DNA from: Parietichytrium sp. I65-24A
Lineage: Eukaryota; Sar; Bigyra; Thraustochytrida; Thraustochytriidae
Assembly (NCBI GenBank): GCA_012862575.1
Contig: BLSF01000017.1
Span: 434,001 to 498,000 of the forward strand
Direction of reading: 5' to 3'
Length of the DNA stretch: 64,000 bases
The notes below the pieces were generated by a model that was given only the letters and a program-made list of their open reading frames with translations, had not been told where the DNA came from and did not search any database. Position numbers and translations under genes: made by a program. Shown piece by piece: positions 53,658 to 64,000 of the stretch (its first letter is position 1; every line of letters starts with the position of its first letter).

Positions 53658-54229
53658 CGCTTCTCTGGGTCCAAAGGAAAACTCGGCGGGCTGGTGCGCG
53701 TGCTCTGTCAAGTCTGGCCAGTCCTATGCAATGGTGAAAGGGGTCTGCAGAGACGCAGCCGCTGACCTGAATCGCGTTACGTGACTCGTGACCCGTATCT
53801 TCGCCCTTTTCAGCGGCGCCGTGAGTACTTACGCAAGACTACACGATCTCGTGGTGTGCGCACCTTTCATTCTCTAATTAGGATGTTACGATGATCACCA
53901 TTCTCGAAACGCATCTTGCTTGATCACTGTTGAGGTTAGATATATTTTACTCTCGGAGTTGCAGGTGTTCCAGGGCACTCTGGGACTACTAAGGAAAGGT
54001 GATTTTGTGAACTTGTGAGCATCTGGGAACAGTGAGGTGAAACTGAATCCACGTCCAACGTGTATCAATTCAGGAGCATTTGCGTGCCAAGTTTGATGAG
54101 TTTCATAAAGAAGAGGATCTGAGCACCAGCCTAGAGCACCTTCGAACATAAGATGGCAAGTGAATGCAGAAGTCAGAACGAAAGGAAGAACGCAACATTA
54201 TTATTCAAAATCAGCACAGAAGTCAAAGA
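53658..54229. other. Intergenic, no gene recognised
   Basis: About 570 bases upstream of the ABCF gene and downstream of the mucin-like gene. No gene is recognised. Confidence 0.5.
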
Positions 54230-55342
54230 TCACAAGACTCGACCGCTCAACAAGTCACCCATGTCAGGATAGGACGCCCGGGGAATGGACTTGCCACTTT
54301 CAATTTCGCTGGCCAGCTCTCTTTCTTCTCTCAGCGCCTGTTCTACCCTCGTGGCGACGGTCTCTTCGACATTAGCGCCTTTCCAGTTCCTGAGCACGAA
54401 GGCTCCTCCGCCGATCGCCATGAGCGCCAGAACACAAGCTGCGATCAATATGCCTGCGTTGGTCGCAAGCCAGCTCCCTTCCGCGGACGCGGAGTAGTCA
54501 CCTATGGGAATGTCGGCGGTTGAGTTGGTATCCGTCAAAGTTGTTTCAGCGGTTGGTTCAGAAGTTGGCGACTTTGTGTCAGCTGTAGGATTCACGCTTG
54601 GGGACAACGAAGCTGGTGTTGGAGTTAAAGTAGTCCCGCTTACAGAAGGCGAAATGGTCACGGCCGAAACTGTTGGCTGCTTCGTTTTTATTTTTATGCT
54701 TGGCACGGTGCTTGGGGCTGAAGACACCTCCATGATGGAAACCGTCGGAGAGAGAGTGGATGGCGATGGCGCTTTCGTAAGCGCCGAAATGGGCGCATCT
54801 GTAAGGGCCCAACTTGGGGCTTCAGTTGCTTTGTGAGCAGTTGGAGCTTGAGTTTCTTTGGGAGCAATTGAAGAGGTTGGCGCGAGAGACGGAATCAAGG
54901 TGAAAGACGGAGTTGGGCCCGGTGTATAAGTCGTGTTGCTTACACTCGGAGACTCTGTACTTTCTAGAGGCGAAACATGCGTCGGTGCCAAAGAAATCTC
55001 GCTATGGCTCTGGGTCGGAGTCTCAGTTGGTGCTGCTGTTGAGCTGTTGAGAAGACTTGGAGCAAGTGTTGGCGCAAAAGTCGTATTGACCCCGAATGAC
55101 AACGCTCGGACCTGAGTCGCCTCTTCCTCTCCCTTTTGCGTCAGCCGAGTTTTTGTTATACCACTTGGATTGCGAGACCTTCGCGAGAAGACTCTAGAGA
55201 GTGAGTCTGCAGCAACCCGGCCATCTATCGTCGTTCGGAACCTGTTGGCAGTCACTGCCCGATCGGCCGAGCTCAAGCTCGCCAAAGAGCTCAGGGCAAC
55301 CAAGCAGGCACACCATGCATAGAGCACCTTCTTGCCGCGCAT
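54230..55342 (-). CDS. Mucin-like type I membrane protein
   Basis: 370 residues from the ATG at 55342, chosen because it begins a good signal peptide (MRGKKVLYAWCACLVALSSL). The ectodomain, residues about 75-285, is dominated by Thr, Ser and Pro (TFAPTLAPS, TAAPTETPTQ and similar), with irregular repeats of APT/SPS type, and is probably heavily O-glycosylated. A transmembrane helix follows (AGILIAACVLALMAIGGG), then a short charged cytoplasmic tail (EETVATRVEQALREERELASEIE). This is a likely surface adhesin or coat component. The family is not recognised, and such proteins evolve too fast for homology. Confidence 0.85.
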   Translation of the reverse strand: MRGKKVLYAWCACLVALSSLASLSSADRAVTANRFRTTIDGRVAADSLSRVFSRRSRNPSGITKTRLTQKGEEEATQVRALSFGVNTTFAPTLAPSLLNSSTAAPTETPTQSHSEISLAPTHVSPLESTESPSVSNTTYTPGPTPSFTLIPSLAPTSSIAPKETQAPTAHKATEAPSWALTDAPISALTKAPSPSTLSPTVSIMEVSSAPSTVPSIKIKTKQPTVSAVTISPSVSGTTLTPTPASLSPSVNPTADTKSPTSEPTAETTLTDTNSTADIPIGDYSASAEGSWLATNAGILIAACVLALMAIGGGAFVLRNWKGANVEETVATRVEQALREERELASEIESGKSIPRASYPDMGDLLSGRVL

Positions 55343-56308
55343 CTTGTTCGTCAGACGAGCAGCGCAGACCCCGGGTGTCTCTGTCGAGTTGAAATGACAG
55401 TGAGGAAAGACGACGACAATTCTTTGTTTCCATCCTCGACAAGGCTGTTTCAATTGTTGCTGGCAACTACAAAGTGGCACAGGCGCCTACCTTCCGTAGT
55501 ATCTAAGACTAGACTAGATTGCTACGAGGCACCTGTGGAACCTATGGTGCGCACGCCACACGCATGCGCTAGTCTTGAGTAAAATAAAAGTTAGGACCGG
55601 GTAATGCCTGTGAGTACTTTACGTACAGCATTGATAGGAAGGGAAAGTACGCGACATCCTACTGGCACCTGGTTGCTCTGATTGCACTCTTTGCCAGATT
55701 TCCAGTACTAGGTCTGGCAATGAGTACTGGTAATGAAACTGGCTTCAATGTGAAGTGATAAAAGAGACTCAAGGAATGCCTGGACTCGTGCCGGCCAGCG
55801 AAAGCAAACGATAGCGAGCAGTGTTAACGCCTGCCACAGTGGGGTAGTCATGCGGAGAGACAGCCTAATTGACTGTTTTAAATTAATATAAAGGAATTTT
55901 AAAAAGGAATTCCTTAAGTTGATCACAGTAAAAGGAAATGGTCAACACACCATTTAAAACTGTAGTATCTCTCCACGAGGGTAGGATCTCTTCGCTTCTT
56001 CATTCGAAAGGGTGTGCCATTGAAGATTGAGAAGCCGAAGGCAAGTGGTGAGCATTTGCCAAGCTGCACAAATTCTCAGCGTTCTTCAAGCGTTTGCGCC
56101 AAAGAAACCTTGCCACTCGAACATTGTGAGGTCGAAAGCTCAGCAACCTCGCGGAACGCAGGGCGACGCGAGTTTTACAAACGCTCTTTGCCGGACTTTG
56201 CCTTTGCAGAGAGATTCCAAGAAGCCATTCAAACAAAACCATGTTAATAGGTGCCCAAGGCGCTGTCGTGCGAGGGAAAGGCGATCAACTGCGAACATCA
56301 CACAAGCC
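55343..56308. other. Intergenic, no gene recognised
   Basis: About 970 bases between two minus-strand genes. Paired agtactagg and gagtactgg words lie at 55702-55733. Only short frames are present. Confidence 0.5.
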
Positions 56309-57241
56309 CTATTTTGGTTGAGGCGGGGGAAAGAACATTGGCATCTGCATAGGCGGCGCCAATGGCTGACCTCTGCCACCCATCATCATCATCTGGTTCT
56401 GCATGTGCATCTGTGTTTGCATGTGCATATGCATGGGCACCTGCACGGGCATCGGCATCATGGGCGGCTGCATCCGAGGTCCGGGTGGCAATGGCATGCG
56501 CAGCTGCTGCTGCTGTTGTTGCTGCTGCCGCTGCTGAGAATTCAATGGCGAATGCTGTGGGAGATGAGTAGCCGGCAGATTGTGTTCCACTGTCGAAGAA
56601 GTTGGGAATCTATTGCTCGGAAGGTTTCGCTCCTTAAACTTCAATTGCATCTCGCGAGCCAGAAGCCTTTCAGCTTCGGTACCATGGCGCTCCCCTCTGC
56701 CTTCCTTTTTGAACGCATACTCGACGACAATTTGCCGGGAGCTCAAATATTGCCCGTTCATGCACTGAATCGCCAGATCCGCAGACTCAAAACTATCATA
56801 GCTAACAAATCCAAACCCTCTGCTCTTTCCAATCTCTTCGTCTCGCTGGATCTTTGGTGCTTGTATGATGTTGCCAAATGTACTAAACGTGTCATGAAGC
56901 AGCTTCTCGTCAACCATCTCGTCCAAGTTGCCAATAAACAATTTTGCCCCAACGTCGATTGTGCGCTTATCTTGCGAACTTTTCTTCACCTTGATCGGAA
57001 GTTTGTACAGATTAACGTAATTCATTATCCGCACAGCATACTCTGCGTCTTGCTCCGCGCGGAACTCAACAAATCCATACCCATAGTGCCCTCCGGTAAC
57101 CTTTTCGCGGGGAATAAACACGCTTTCAACGTTGCCCACTTGGGCAAACAACTCCCACAAGATGGCTTCCGACACTCGGGTTTCCAGATTTCCGACGTAA
57201 ACTGTGGCAGCCTTATTGCGTTGCTCCACGCCAGCAACCAT
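56309..57241 (-). CDS. SF3B4: SF3B4 (SAP49), splicing factor 3b subunit 4
   Basis: 310 residues, ATG at 57241, one exon. There are two RRMs. RRM1, about 13-90, has TVYVGNLETRVSEAILWELF and GYGFVEFRAEQDAEYA. RRM2, about 100-180, has KLFIGNLDEMVDEKLLHDTF and SRGFGFVSYDSFESADLAI. The Gln run and Pro/Met-rich C-terminal tail (PPGPRMQPPMMPMP and later a QNQMMMM stretch) are typical of SF3B4. In the U2 snRNP it contacts pre-mRNA upstream of the branch site. Its presence fits the small introns seen in neighbouring genes. Confidence 0.96.
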   Translation of the reverse strand: MVAGVEQRNKAATVYVGNLETRVSEAILWELFAQVGNVESVFIPREKVTGGHYGYGFVEFRAEQDAEYAVRIMNYVNLYKLPIKVKKSSQDKRTIDVGAKLFIGNLDEMVDEKLLHDTFSTFGNIIQAPKIQRDEEIGKSRGFGFVSYDSFESADLAIQCMNGQYLSSRQIVVEYAFKKEGRGERHGTEAERLLAREMQLKFKERNLPSNRFPTSSTVEHNLPATHLPQHSPLNSQQRQQQQQQQQLRMPLPPGPRMQPPMMPMPVQVPMHMHMQTQMHMQNQMMMMGGRGQPLAPPMQMPMFFPPPQPK

Positions 57242-57590
57242 CTTTCAAGCTTCAAGCGCGCCAGCGTCTTTTTCTGTCTCTCGCGGAGGTTGTGCGTTTG
57301 CGTTCACGCACCTACGGTGACACCGTCGCCATGGTCCCACTCGCAGTCACAAACACCACCCCACTTACCTACTACGCTCGTGTCTGACTTGACTAGAGTG
57401 TTCTGAGCGTCTGCCTCGAAGTATCCTGTATGGAAGATCACAGGCTTAGTTTCTGGTGCCAAAGGAGCATAAGACTCATGTTCGATGACTTACCAGCCAA
57501 AAAGGGGCTTTCTCGAAAACTGACTTTTCGACTTGGGAGAGAAGATCATTTTAAGTTATGTAATACTTGCAGGAGTGTGGTTTGGCAGCT
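57242..57590. other. Intergenic, no gene recognised
   Basis: About 350 bases, the 5' flank of SF3B4 and 3' flank of the next gene. No gene is recognised. Confidence 0.5.
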
Positions 57591-59854
57591 TCACTCGTCT
57601 TTCGATCCAAAGTTACTCAAGAAAGCTGGAGTTTGCTCAAAGCCTTTGCGCACCAAATTATGCTTGTTTGAAGGCATGTTCTTGTATTTTTCCAACAAGG
57701 ACCGCACTAAACTGCACCGATACCAGTACTTGCTATCGGTTTCAATTTCTTCGTGGAAAGAAGCGCCGCGAAGACGCTTCGTGAGAGGCTCGGCACGACC
57801 TAAGGGCTGCTTTGCGGTGCTAGTTTCGTGGACTGGGACAACACGGTTACGTCCAAGTAAAGCAGGTTCTTCGATTTCGCCGTTGGATATCTGAGTGCAG
57901 CGGTCAACCAAGTCGCTGGCGATTTTCTCAGAAACAACGCTATCGTGCTTGTAATCAGGATGGCTGGTGACAAATTTGCGCATCCAGGTTGCTGGCGTCG
58001 GGAGCTCACCGGTGGCTCGATCGACGATAAAATCGATGTAAGTACTTACAGTCTCGATTGTGGAAGAATCCGCTTGCACGATGTCAAGGTAGGCGTGGAT
58101 GAGAGGAAAAAGGCCCGGGAAATCGTCGCCTTTACCGACGAGGATTTCTGCAATGGTCATCTCCTCAAATTCCACTTTATCGTCGTCGTCGTCTTCCATT
58201 CTGTCGCCCTTGTCGCTCGGGGAGTCACACTGGTCCTGCAGCACAAAGAGAGTCTTCCGGAAGAAGAATTTTTCTTTGAGCAGAGCATTTCGCTTGTGCG
58301 CACGGCGCATGTTTTCGTCTACCTTCGAGATCGGCACGTACAAGTTGAGATCGAAGAAGAGGATCACACGGGTAAGGAGAACGATGACAGCAATGAAGGC
58401 CGAGTCCTCAAAATCTGTGAGCTGCTTTTCCATAGATCTGAATTCTACGCGCCAACCAGTCTTGACGTCAAGCCCGGGCGGCTTCCAGCGCATGGTCTGC
58501 CAGTTTGTGGACTGAATGTTCTCAAAGTGCTCTGTGCTCTGGGTATCGTTCACTTGATTCACTCGCTCTGAGAAAATGACGAGAGGGTCCCGCACGAATA
58601 GGTGGGCAATGTGCCTTGCCAACAGCTCGTCGATTCCATTCTCAGTTAAAGTTTTTAGCGCCTTTTCGTTGATTTCCATTGCTCCATCGTTGTACTCTTT
58701 CTTCAATTTTGGAGAAGTACTGATGAAGCTATCGATAGAGTCATAGCGACTTTTAGAAATGCGCTGTGTTCCACGCTGGGGCACTTGCCCGCCGGGAACC
58801 ACACTGGCCGCCTCTGCTGCGCCGAGATTGACAGGGGTCCTGCAATCTACACTTTGAGCAATAACGTTCCAGCGCACATCTGTATCAGCAAGAAGACCTT
58901 TAAAAATTGGAGCGCCTGCTGTCAGGGCGAGAAAAATCGGGCACAGCATGGCCAACTGATCGTACAACGTCCGACTCTCGGTCAGGTCGCGGGCTTGGAA
59001 TGTCACCTGGAGGCAGCAACAACCCATCCCAAAACCCATGGAATCCATATAGATTTCGCCAACCTCCTGCTCACCTTGGTTATCAGCAGAGGTGATGGAA
59101 AATTTTTGGTTTGCACGACTCGTCGGATCTGCGAATGTGTTTTTATCCGCGTATAGCGGAAGGCGAATCTCAACCTTTTTGCCCCTCCGCTTTCGAATAT
59201 TACGAGTAAGGGTGGCAAAACGAGGATGAGGATTAATCACCTCATCTGGCAAGAAAAGTGACTTGGAGACCGGGCCCTCCTTCGACAGACCGGGAGGATA
59301 GCAAAAATCTCCTACTCCCATCAGCGGCCACGCGACCAGCGAGCTCAGATGAACGTCAGGTCCGAGCGCATCTATGATTCTTTTCCTGCGATACCGGAGG
59401 CTTGGCTCGACCGAGCCTGTACCAAAACGTGACAAAAAATAAATTAGTTTAGAAATGCCCAGCCACTTTTCCAAGAACACAACTCACGCAGGTCATGAGA
59501 GAAACCACCGTAAGGTCCGTACGGGGTGGCCTCAATCATCCATGACCCATACTCTGGGTGCCAAGTCGCACTGAGCTCTTTGCCTGCCTTCACCGCTTCT
59601 TCGTCCTCCGCCTTCAGCTTGGCAATAATTTCGTGCGCCTTGAGCCACAGCTTTACATTCCCTTGCGAATCTTTGGTATAGACGTGAAACTCCAGCTCGT
59701 CGCCCCACAAGAGAACGTCGTTCTTTCTGTCCTTGACCTTCTCATAAACTTGCATGAACTGAACGACTCCGTGCTCCAAAACATAGTTGAGCGTCTCATG
59801 ATACTCCTTCGTGTCTTCCCACTCCATGGGACTCCCCACTTCAAGGAAACCCAT
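57591..59854 (-). CDS. GCLC: Glutamate-cysteine ligase catalytic subunit
   Basis: Two exons: 59488-59854 and 57591-59416, with a 71-base intron at 59417-59487 (GTGAGT...TACAG). Splicing makes HDLR-SVEPSLRYRRKRI continuous, and about 730 residues result, in the range of eukaryotic GCLC. The N-terminus reads MGFLEVGSPMEWEDTKEYH, with WGDELEF and YGSWMIEATPYGPYGG. Exon 2 has the substrate/metal-binding region MGFGMGCCCLQVTFQA. Later VRDPLVIFSERVNQV and WRVEFRSME match the family. It makes gamma-glutamylcysteine, the rate-limiting step of glutathione synthesis. An acidic insertion (MEDDDDDKVEFEE) lies near residue 550. The gene is divergent from the gene at 60914. Confidence 0.96.
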
Positions 59855-60913
59855 CCTGTGAGGGCTTGCAAGGACAGAGCTCGCTCGAGCTCCAAGAAGC
59901 TATTCTCGAGAGCAAAACCGCACAGCCCAGGGCAAGGTGAGCACAGATGAAAGGGCTCTGGACGGGATGTTCCTCCCGACCGTCGGCCACTCTGCTTTGT
60001 TTTTATCCTGCTTAGACTCAAGACCCGCGCTTCGCACAAGACTCGCAAGTTGTCAAAGATTCCATCTACAGCGCCTCACTACTCAGTACTCTATCTTCTG
60101 TACCTTAGTCGTTTCGCGTTATCACATTTGATGCGTGAACATAGCAAGAGTATAGCAGAACATAGCCTCGGCTTCTTCTGTCTGGACAGCCTCGGAAGCT
60201 CCGGAGGCCTAGTCGCAGCACATTCGCTGTCAACTTGGTCCACATGTGACTCGCTTGTCAGTACTCGAGCGACAGGATACTCGTACGAGTACTGCTTCGT
60301 CACTCCTTGTTCCCTCAACACTGCCGTGTACAAGAGTTGGTTGTTCTTGCATATTTCTGGCAGTTCGCGGCATTTCTGGATGCATGAGATTCATGAGATC
60401 GCATGAGATGGTTCGGGTGCTACTCACTTTGAGTAACGGTACTAATACGGAAGCAGCACCATTCTTTTTCTTTTTCTTTTTTTAAATTCTTTTACTTCCG
60501 ATGCGAGGCAGAGGGACTGGCAGCTGGTCGGGTTAACTGAGTATTTCCTCCTTTGGTATCCTCTTGTGGTCTCTGCGCGATCGCACTCATCGGAGCAGCA
60601 TCAAGAGTGAGCCGAAGGAACCATGCGAAGATGCGGAATTTTGCAGTCAGTCAGCAGATCGGGACGTCTTCGGTTTCTCCCGACTCAATGCACTAACAGT
60701 GCGATTGACCAGACTGACCCTGGAAATTGGAGTGGGTGATAGCAGTTTAGCTATGAAAGCTGGTAGCAGTGCACCCGCCTAGTCGAGCTGTGGCAACAAT
60801 CAGCCAATGGGAACGCCACCGAAAGGTTAGGGTACGGGGCCAGCTGTACGCGGGGAGAAGTGAGAAGTGAGGCGCTTTGTCTTGAGTCAGCTGGAGATAG
60901 CGGGGACAGCAAG
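59855..60913. other. Divergent promoter region
   Basis: About 1 kb between two divergent genes, with gtac-rich words at 60259-60293 (gtactcgagc, actcgtacgagtact) and a T-rich tract at about 60464-60483. No gene is recognised. Confidence 0.5.
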
Positions 60914-61534
60914 ATGATCTTTCGTAGCAGCGTGCTCCGCAGTACCGCGGGTCTGCGGACTGCGGCTCACAGTGGCCAAACAAACCATGTGCAGGTCCGT
61001 CTTTCAAGTTCGTGGGTGGATGCGGTGAAGGACTTTTTCATCTTCAGACGTGGGGCAACACCGTATGAAACTTACCCCACGAAGAGCATCACTGGAAAAG
61101 GATATCGCTATCCTTCGCCAGCTGACCAGAGCGTCGGAATTAACGTCCCCGTTCACGACTCGGAGGACCGCGTGTATGACATTCAGTACTACACGAGAGA
61201 TACAACCAGAAACCCAAAGCCTGTTTTAATTGCTGACACCCCCGAGGCTCGTATTATGAATTTGCCCACGGAGCTTCCTCCAAAAGAAGGGTCGCCTGGA
61301 AACAAGAACCCTGCTGTCCTGCGCTATGATCCAACAGGTACACGGTCTGCAATGTCCACTACGTGGGGTGCAATGGAGGCTGAACTCGGAAAACACTTGC
61401 CGATGCATCTTCCTAGGGCATGGCATGAGGTCAAGGGAGTGAACGACACAGAGTGGACTTCCGCAAGAAATCTTCCCCCACGTCCTGGCAAGCCTGCATC
61501 ATGGCAGGGAATGAAGTACGATGGCAAATGGTAG
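60914..61534 (+). CDS. Small mitochondrial-targeted protein of unknown function
   Basis: 206 residues from the ATG at 60914 (MIFRSSVLRSTAGLRTAAHSG), one exon. The N-terminal ~33 residues are Arg/Ser/Ala-rich with no acidic residue, a mitochondrial presequence. The remainder is soluble, rich in Pro, Lys, Tyr and Asp (GATPYETYPTKSITGKGY, DSEDRVYDIQYYTRD) and ends PGKPASWQGMKYDGKW. I do not recognise a family. A lineage-specific respiratory-complex or mitoribosome subunit would fit the size and composition, but that is a guess. It converges on the SLC25 carrier. Confidence 0.8.
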   Translation: MIFRSSVLRSTAGLRTAAHSGQTNHVQVRLSSSWVDAVKDFFIFRRGATPYETYPTKSITGKGYRYPSPADQSVGINVPVHDSEDRVYDIQYYTRDTTRNPKPVLIADTPEARIMNLPTELPPKEGSPGNKNPAVLRYDPTGTRSAMSTTWGAMEAELGKHLPMHLPRAWHEVKGVNDTEWTSARNLPPRPGKPASWQGMKYDGKW

Positions 61535-62107
61535 ATAGGAGCGAGCGGTGGGGCATCAAGAACCTGCGCAAGGTGAAGCCCTGAGAAGAGTGAAGAAAGA
61601 CTGGCTGGAAGAGTGCTTTTGAAAACAAATAGCAAGGAGCAACAATCCGCGAGCGCTCTGTAGCCGTCTCTTCGTGACGCCATGTTCCTATAGGAAGAAT
61701 TTTTTTTAAACACAGTAAATACACATTATATCAAGTCGATGTCTGTCCTCGTCATTAAAGGCAGTAGAAACCAATTTGTGTTTTCTATTTTTCTTGCAGT
61801 CGAAAACGCTATTGTGGCGTTTTCTCACCTTTCAACCGAAATGCTGTCGATGAAGAAGCGACGGTTGCACACGAGCTCGGCCTCGCCTGAGGGCTGAATT
61901 CGTATTTATAATTTATGCTAGTCTCTAGGCCAGCCCGATTCCGCTTTTACAGAGGCGGAATGTGGAACACTGCAGTATGGCATGGGCAGATGGCAGAAAG
62001 CAGGTATGGGGGGCTACTCCCGATAGGTCCATAAGCGTGCTTTGCTCATTCGACAGGCCGCGCACGTAAAATCAAGGTGATAACTCGTCAATCCCTTCGT
62101 ACGCATC
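61535..62107. other. 3'-3' intergenic gap
   Basis: About 570 bases between two convergent genes. No gene and no gtac cluster are seen. Confidence 0.5.
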
Positions 62108-63118
62108 TTAGAGCGCGGCGTAAGTAAATACTTTGAGCTGTTCGAATAAGGCCATGCCGACAGCAGTGGCGGGGGCGTGGAAAGCAATTCGAGCGCCAAC
62201 TCCCCGAAACATGCCTCTCACACCCTCTTGGCGATTCAACTTGATGAGGCCATCCACCATGTTCTTGTAATGGGAAGTAGAGCTCTGATCCGCGCCGCTG
62301 ATGCCGACCTGTCTCTGGACTTGCATCCGGAGTTTCACCATGTCAAGAGGATTTGTGCAAAAGGATGCACCACCCCCTGCTAGAGCCCCAGATAACAAGT
62401 GAAGTCCAAATGGGAGGTTTGAAACATAAGTTTCGTCTCGTTGATTGTTCACCAGTGCTTCCATCCGTCTCTTGAGCTGCTCATAAAACATAAAGTAAAG
62501 TGCTGAAAATGGACCAAAAGACATGACCGTGGCTCCGTATCCACGATAAAACCCTGCTAGTCCCTCCGTTCTCCAAATAGAAGTCAGAGCGTCTCGCCCG
62601 CTGAGATAGAACATATCTCCTTGGGCCTGCTTTAGCTCGGACAATACAGACGCTCGCGGAACTTGCTGAATCTGCATGCGCTCCTTCACCACGTCAATAG
62701 GTACCCACAAGACGCAACTCAACGCTTCTGCAACCATGCCTCCCGTAAAGTGCACAAAGAATGGAGAGTTTGATGACCTGTCGCCAGTTGCGTCTGCATA
62801 CAATCCACCAACGTGCGATTTGATGAGCTCGTACGAGGTGAAGTACAGGCAGGAAGCAGGGATTGATCCTAGAACCGTTGGGCCAAAGCCGCGGTAGAGA
62901 CCACGAAGCCCTTCTCTCGCCCAAATACTGCCAAGACCGTCCACGAAACTCTTGTACAGCACCTTGTCGCCTCCACTCGCCAGAGCATGCCATGTCTGTG
63001 TTTGAATGCGGGCCTTGACCGTGTCGATAGGGTGGCAGGGAAATCGGGCCAGAGCGCCACTCAGAGAGCTCGCTGCCATAGTCGGCACCAGCCTCAATTC
63101 GGAGCGGTCCTCCGCCAT
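62108..63118 (-). CDS. Mitochondrial carrier family (SLC25) protein
   Basis: 336 residues, ATG at 63118, one exon. There are three tandem ~100-residue repeats with PxDxxKxR signatures: HPIDTVKAR at about 29-37, VPIDVVKER in repeat 2 and NPLDMVKLR in repeat 3. Each is followed by a short matrix helix and a GxxGxYRG-type motif (GLRGLYRGFG, GLAGFYRGYG, GVRGMFRGVG). Six membrane helices are expected in the inner mitochondrial membrane. The contact-site residues are not diagnostic to me, so the substrate is unassigned. Confidence 0.93.
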   Translation of the reverse strand: MAEDRSELRLVPTMAASSLSGALARFPCHPIDTVKARIQTQTWHALASGGDKVLYKSFVDGLGSIWAREGLRGLYRGFGPTVLGSIPASCLYFTSYELIKSHVGGLYADATGDRSSNSPFFVHFTGGMVAEALSCVLWVPIDVVKERMQIQQVPRASVLSELKQAQGDMFYLSGRDALTSIWRTEGLAGFYRGYGATVMSFGPFSALYFMFYEQLKRRMEALVNNQRDETYVSNLPFGLHLLSGALAGGGASFCTNPLDMVKLRMQVQRQVGISGADQSSTSHYKNMVDGLIKLNRQEGVRGMFRGVGARIAFHAPATAVGMALFEQLKVFTYAAL

Positions 63119-63894
63119 CCCGCAGCGTTTGCTCTCTACCTCATTGACTCGGCGGCTCCTTCTTCTTTCACCAGTGACCGACTAAACGAGGCAGGGTCTG
63201 ACCAATTCTGACCGGTCCTCCTTTGCCAGTATCTCCCTATCTCCCTTCCCCATAGGTTACCGGTATGTACTTGTTTAGCTCAGCACACCAATAAGACCAG
63301 ATAGTTGCCGTGCACGCTCCATTACGCACTTGGGAAATGGAACTAAGGAGTCTTGGCAGCCTGGCTGCCCATGGCTGCCAGCAGCTCGTGTACTACTGTA
63401 GCACTAAATTAGCTATTGGTCAAGCTAAACTAAATGTCTCGACGTGCTCGAACGATGACCGTGAGCTGAGCTATGCTGAGCTGTCAATGTCGTCCAACTT
63501 GAGTGCTCAGGTCATCTTGGCCGTGGCCGCAGGCTCCAAACCTCTACAAAGGGTCTCGTCCACTGGCCGGTGAGCTTATTTCCACTTGTACGTTGCAGAA
63601 CTGTTTTCTTTTATTGTAGAAAAGGGCGAGCATTTCTAACATCTGCAGAACCGCGATGCTCAAGCGACATGAGAAGCTCGTTTTACGAGAACCAGGTTCA
63701 AGTTCCGTCGTTGGAACCTGCTCCTGATCTTCCCGGTCACTGAGGTTTAAAACTGTATGCCGACCTTCTCCTTTTCTCCATGACTTGTTCATCTTTCGGC
63801 GTTTTGCGTCCAAAACAATAATCAGAACATCATGCACGGAAAGCCTGGAACAACAAGAACGCCCTTTCGAGCTGACGGTCCTCTCTGTCCCGTT
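63119..63894. other. Intergenic, no gene recognised
   Basis: About 780 bases, the 5' flank of the SLC25 gene. A short inverted repeat (caggttc...gaacctg, about 63688-63721) is visible. It could fold as a hairpin but fits no tRNA. Confidence 0.5.
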
Positions 63895-64000
63895 TTAACT
63901 TCTTGAAAACTTCTCGAACTCCTCGGCCGCAAATGCGTACAAGTGCCGGGTTTTGCTGTCGACCTCGTCATACAAAGCGTGTTCCGTCGAACCGAGACAC
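63895..64000 (-). CDS. 3' end of a minus-strand gene, rest outside window
   Basis: From the right edge leftward, one frame stays open to a TAA at 63895-63897. It reads about 34 residues including EHALYDEVDSKTRHLYAFAA and EEFEKFSRS. The amphipathic, charged composition resembles a protein C-terminus, but the stretch is short and could be chance. No family is recognisable. Confidence 0.4.
   Translation of the reverse strand, partial: CLGSTEHALYDEVDSKTRHLYAFAAEEFEKFSRS

Noticed and set aside
56027-57406. 459-codon + strand frame opposite SF3B4.
   Set aside because: Antisense shadow of the SF3B4 coding region: His/Leu-rich translation of the Met/Pro/Gln-rich tail, no domain.
63680-63730. Inverted repeat resembling a tRNA T-arm (ggttcaagttcc).
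   Set aside because: Stem pairing and cloverleaf arms are absent; simple hairpin only.

Overview
This is a nuclear window from a unicellular eukaryote with moderate GC, few introns and dense genes. The introns are short with GTAAG/GTGAG donors, and some carry a CTAAC-like branch point. Several features fit a stramenopile, most likely a labyrinthulomycete/thraustochytrid: a type III glutamine synthetase with a mitochondrial presequence, flagellar genes (OSCP1, MORN5) in an otherwise microbial gene set, Thr/Pro-rich surface proteins, and intronless kinases. The lineage is an inference from gene content only, since no rRNA or other marker lies in the window. I recognise no tRNA, rRNA, complete transposon or CRISPR.

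Layout. Positions 1-7.5 kb hold a truncated secreted protein on the minus strand and a directly repeated ~1.8 kb block. The block carries a GPI-anchored LRR-like surface protein, truncated in copy 1 and complete in copy 2. The copies meet at a single unresolved base (n, 5292), so this may be an assembly join of two haplotypes. From 8-11.7 kb there are two tandem casein kinase 1 genes that look partly homogenised by gene conversion. From 14-17.3 kb lie mitochondrial glutamine synthetase III and the cullin-RING ligase subunit RBX1 (one intron). From 20-31 kb lie an NCKX/NCX-type cation exchanger, OSCP1, MORN5 (one intron), an unrecognised 517-residue protein, a MAP2K-like kinase (one intron) and an EMB8/ABHD-type hydrolase.

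From 31-42 kb lie a ZRANB3-like SNF2 helicase-HNH nuclease with a PARP-type zinc finger, a TKL-like pseudokinase with ARM-like repeats, a LAMTOR3/roadblock protein (one intron) and an acidic J-domain protein with HPE in place of HPD. From 42-54 kb lie an 889-residue orphan with a possible remote likeness to p101/p84 PI3K regulatory subunits, a cationic amino-acid transporter (one intron), a Tcp10/CPAP G-box-like coiled-coil protein and an ABCF ATPase. From 54-64 kb lie a mucin-like type I membrane protein, SF3B4, the glutamate-cysteine ligase catalytic subunit (one intron), a small mitochondrial orphan, an SLC25 carrier and the 3' end of another gene.

The genes are mostly unrelated housekeeping functions and not a cluster. 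Two themes recur. One is flagellar/centriolar genes (OSCP1 convergent with MORN5, plus the G-box protein). The other is signalling (two CK1, MAP2K, pseudokinase, Ragulator subunit, possible PI3K adaptor). Regions upstream of genes are unusually rich in GTAC-centred palindromic words (AGTACT, GGTACC, GTACCGGTAC), while the 3'-3' gaps between convergent genes mostly lack such clusters.
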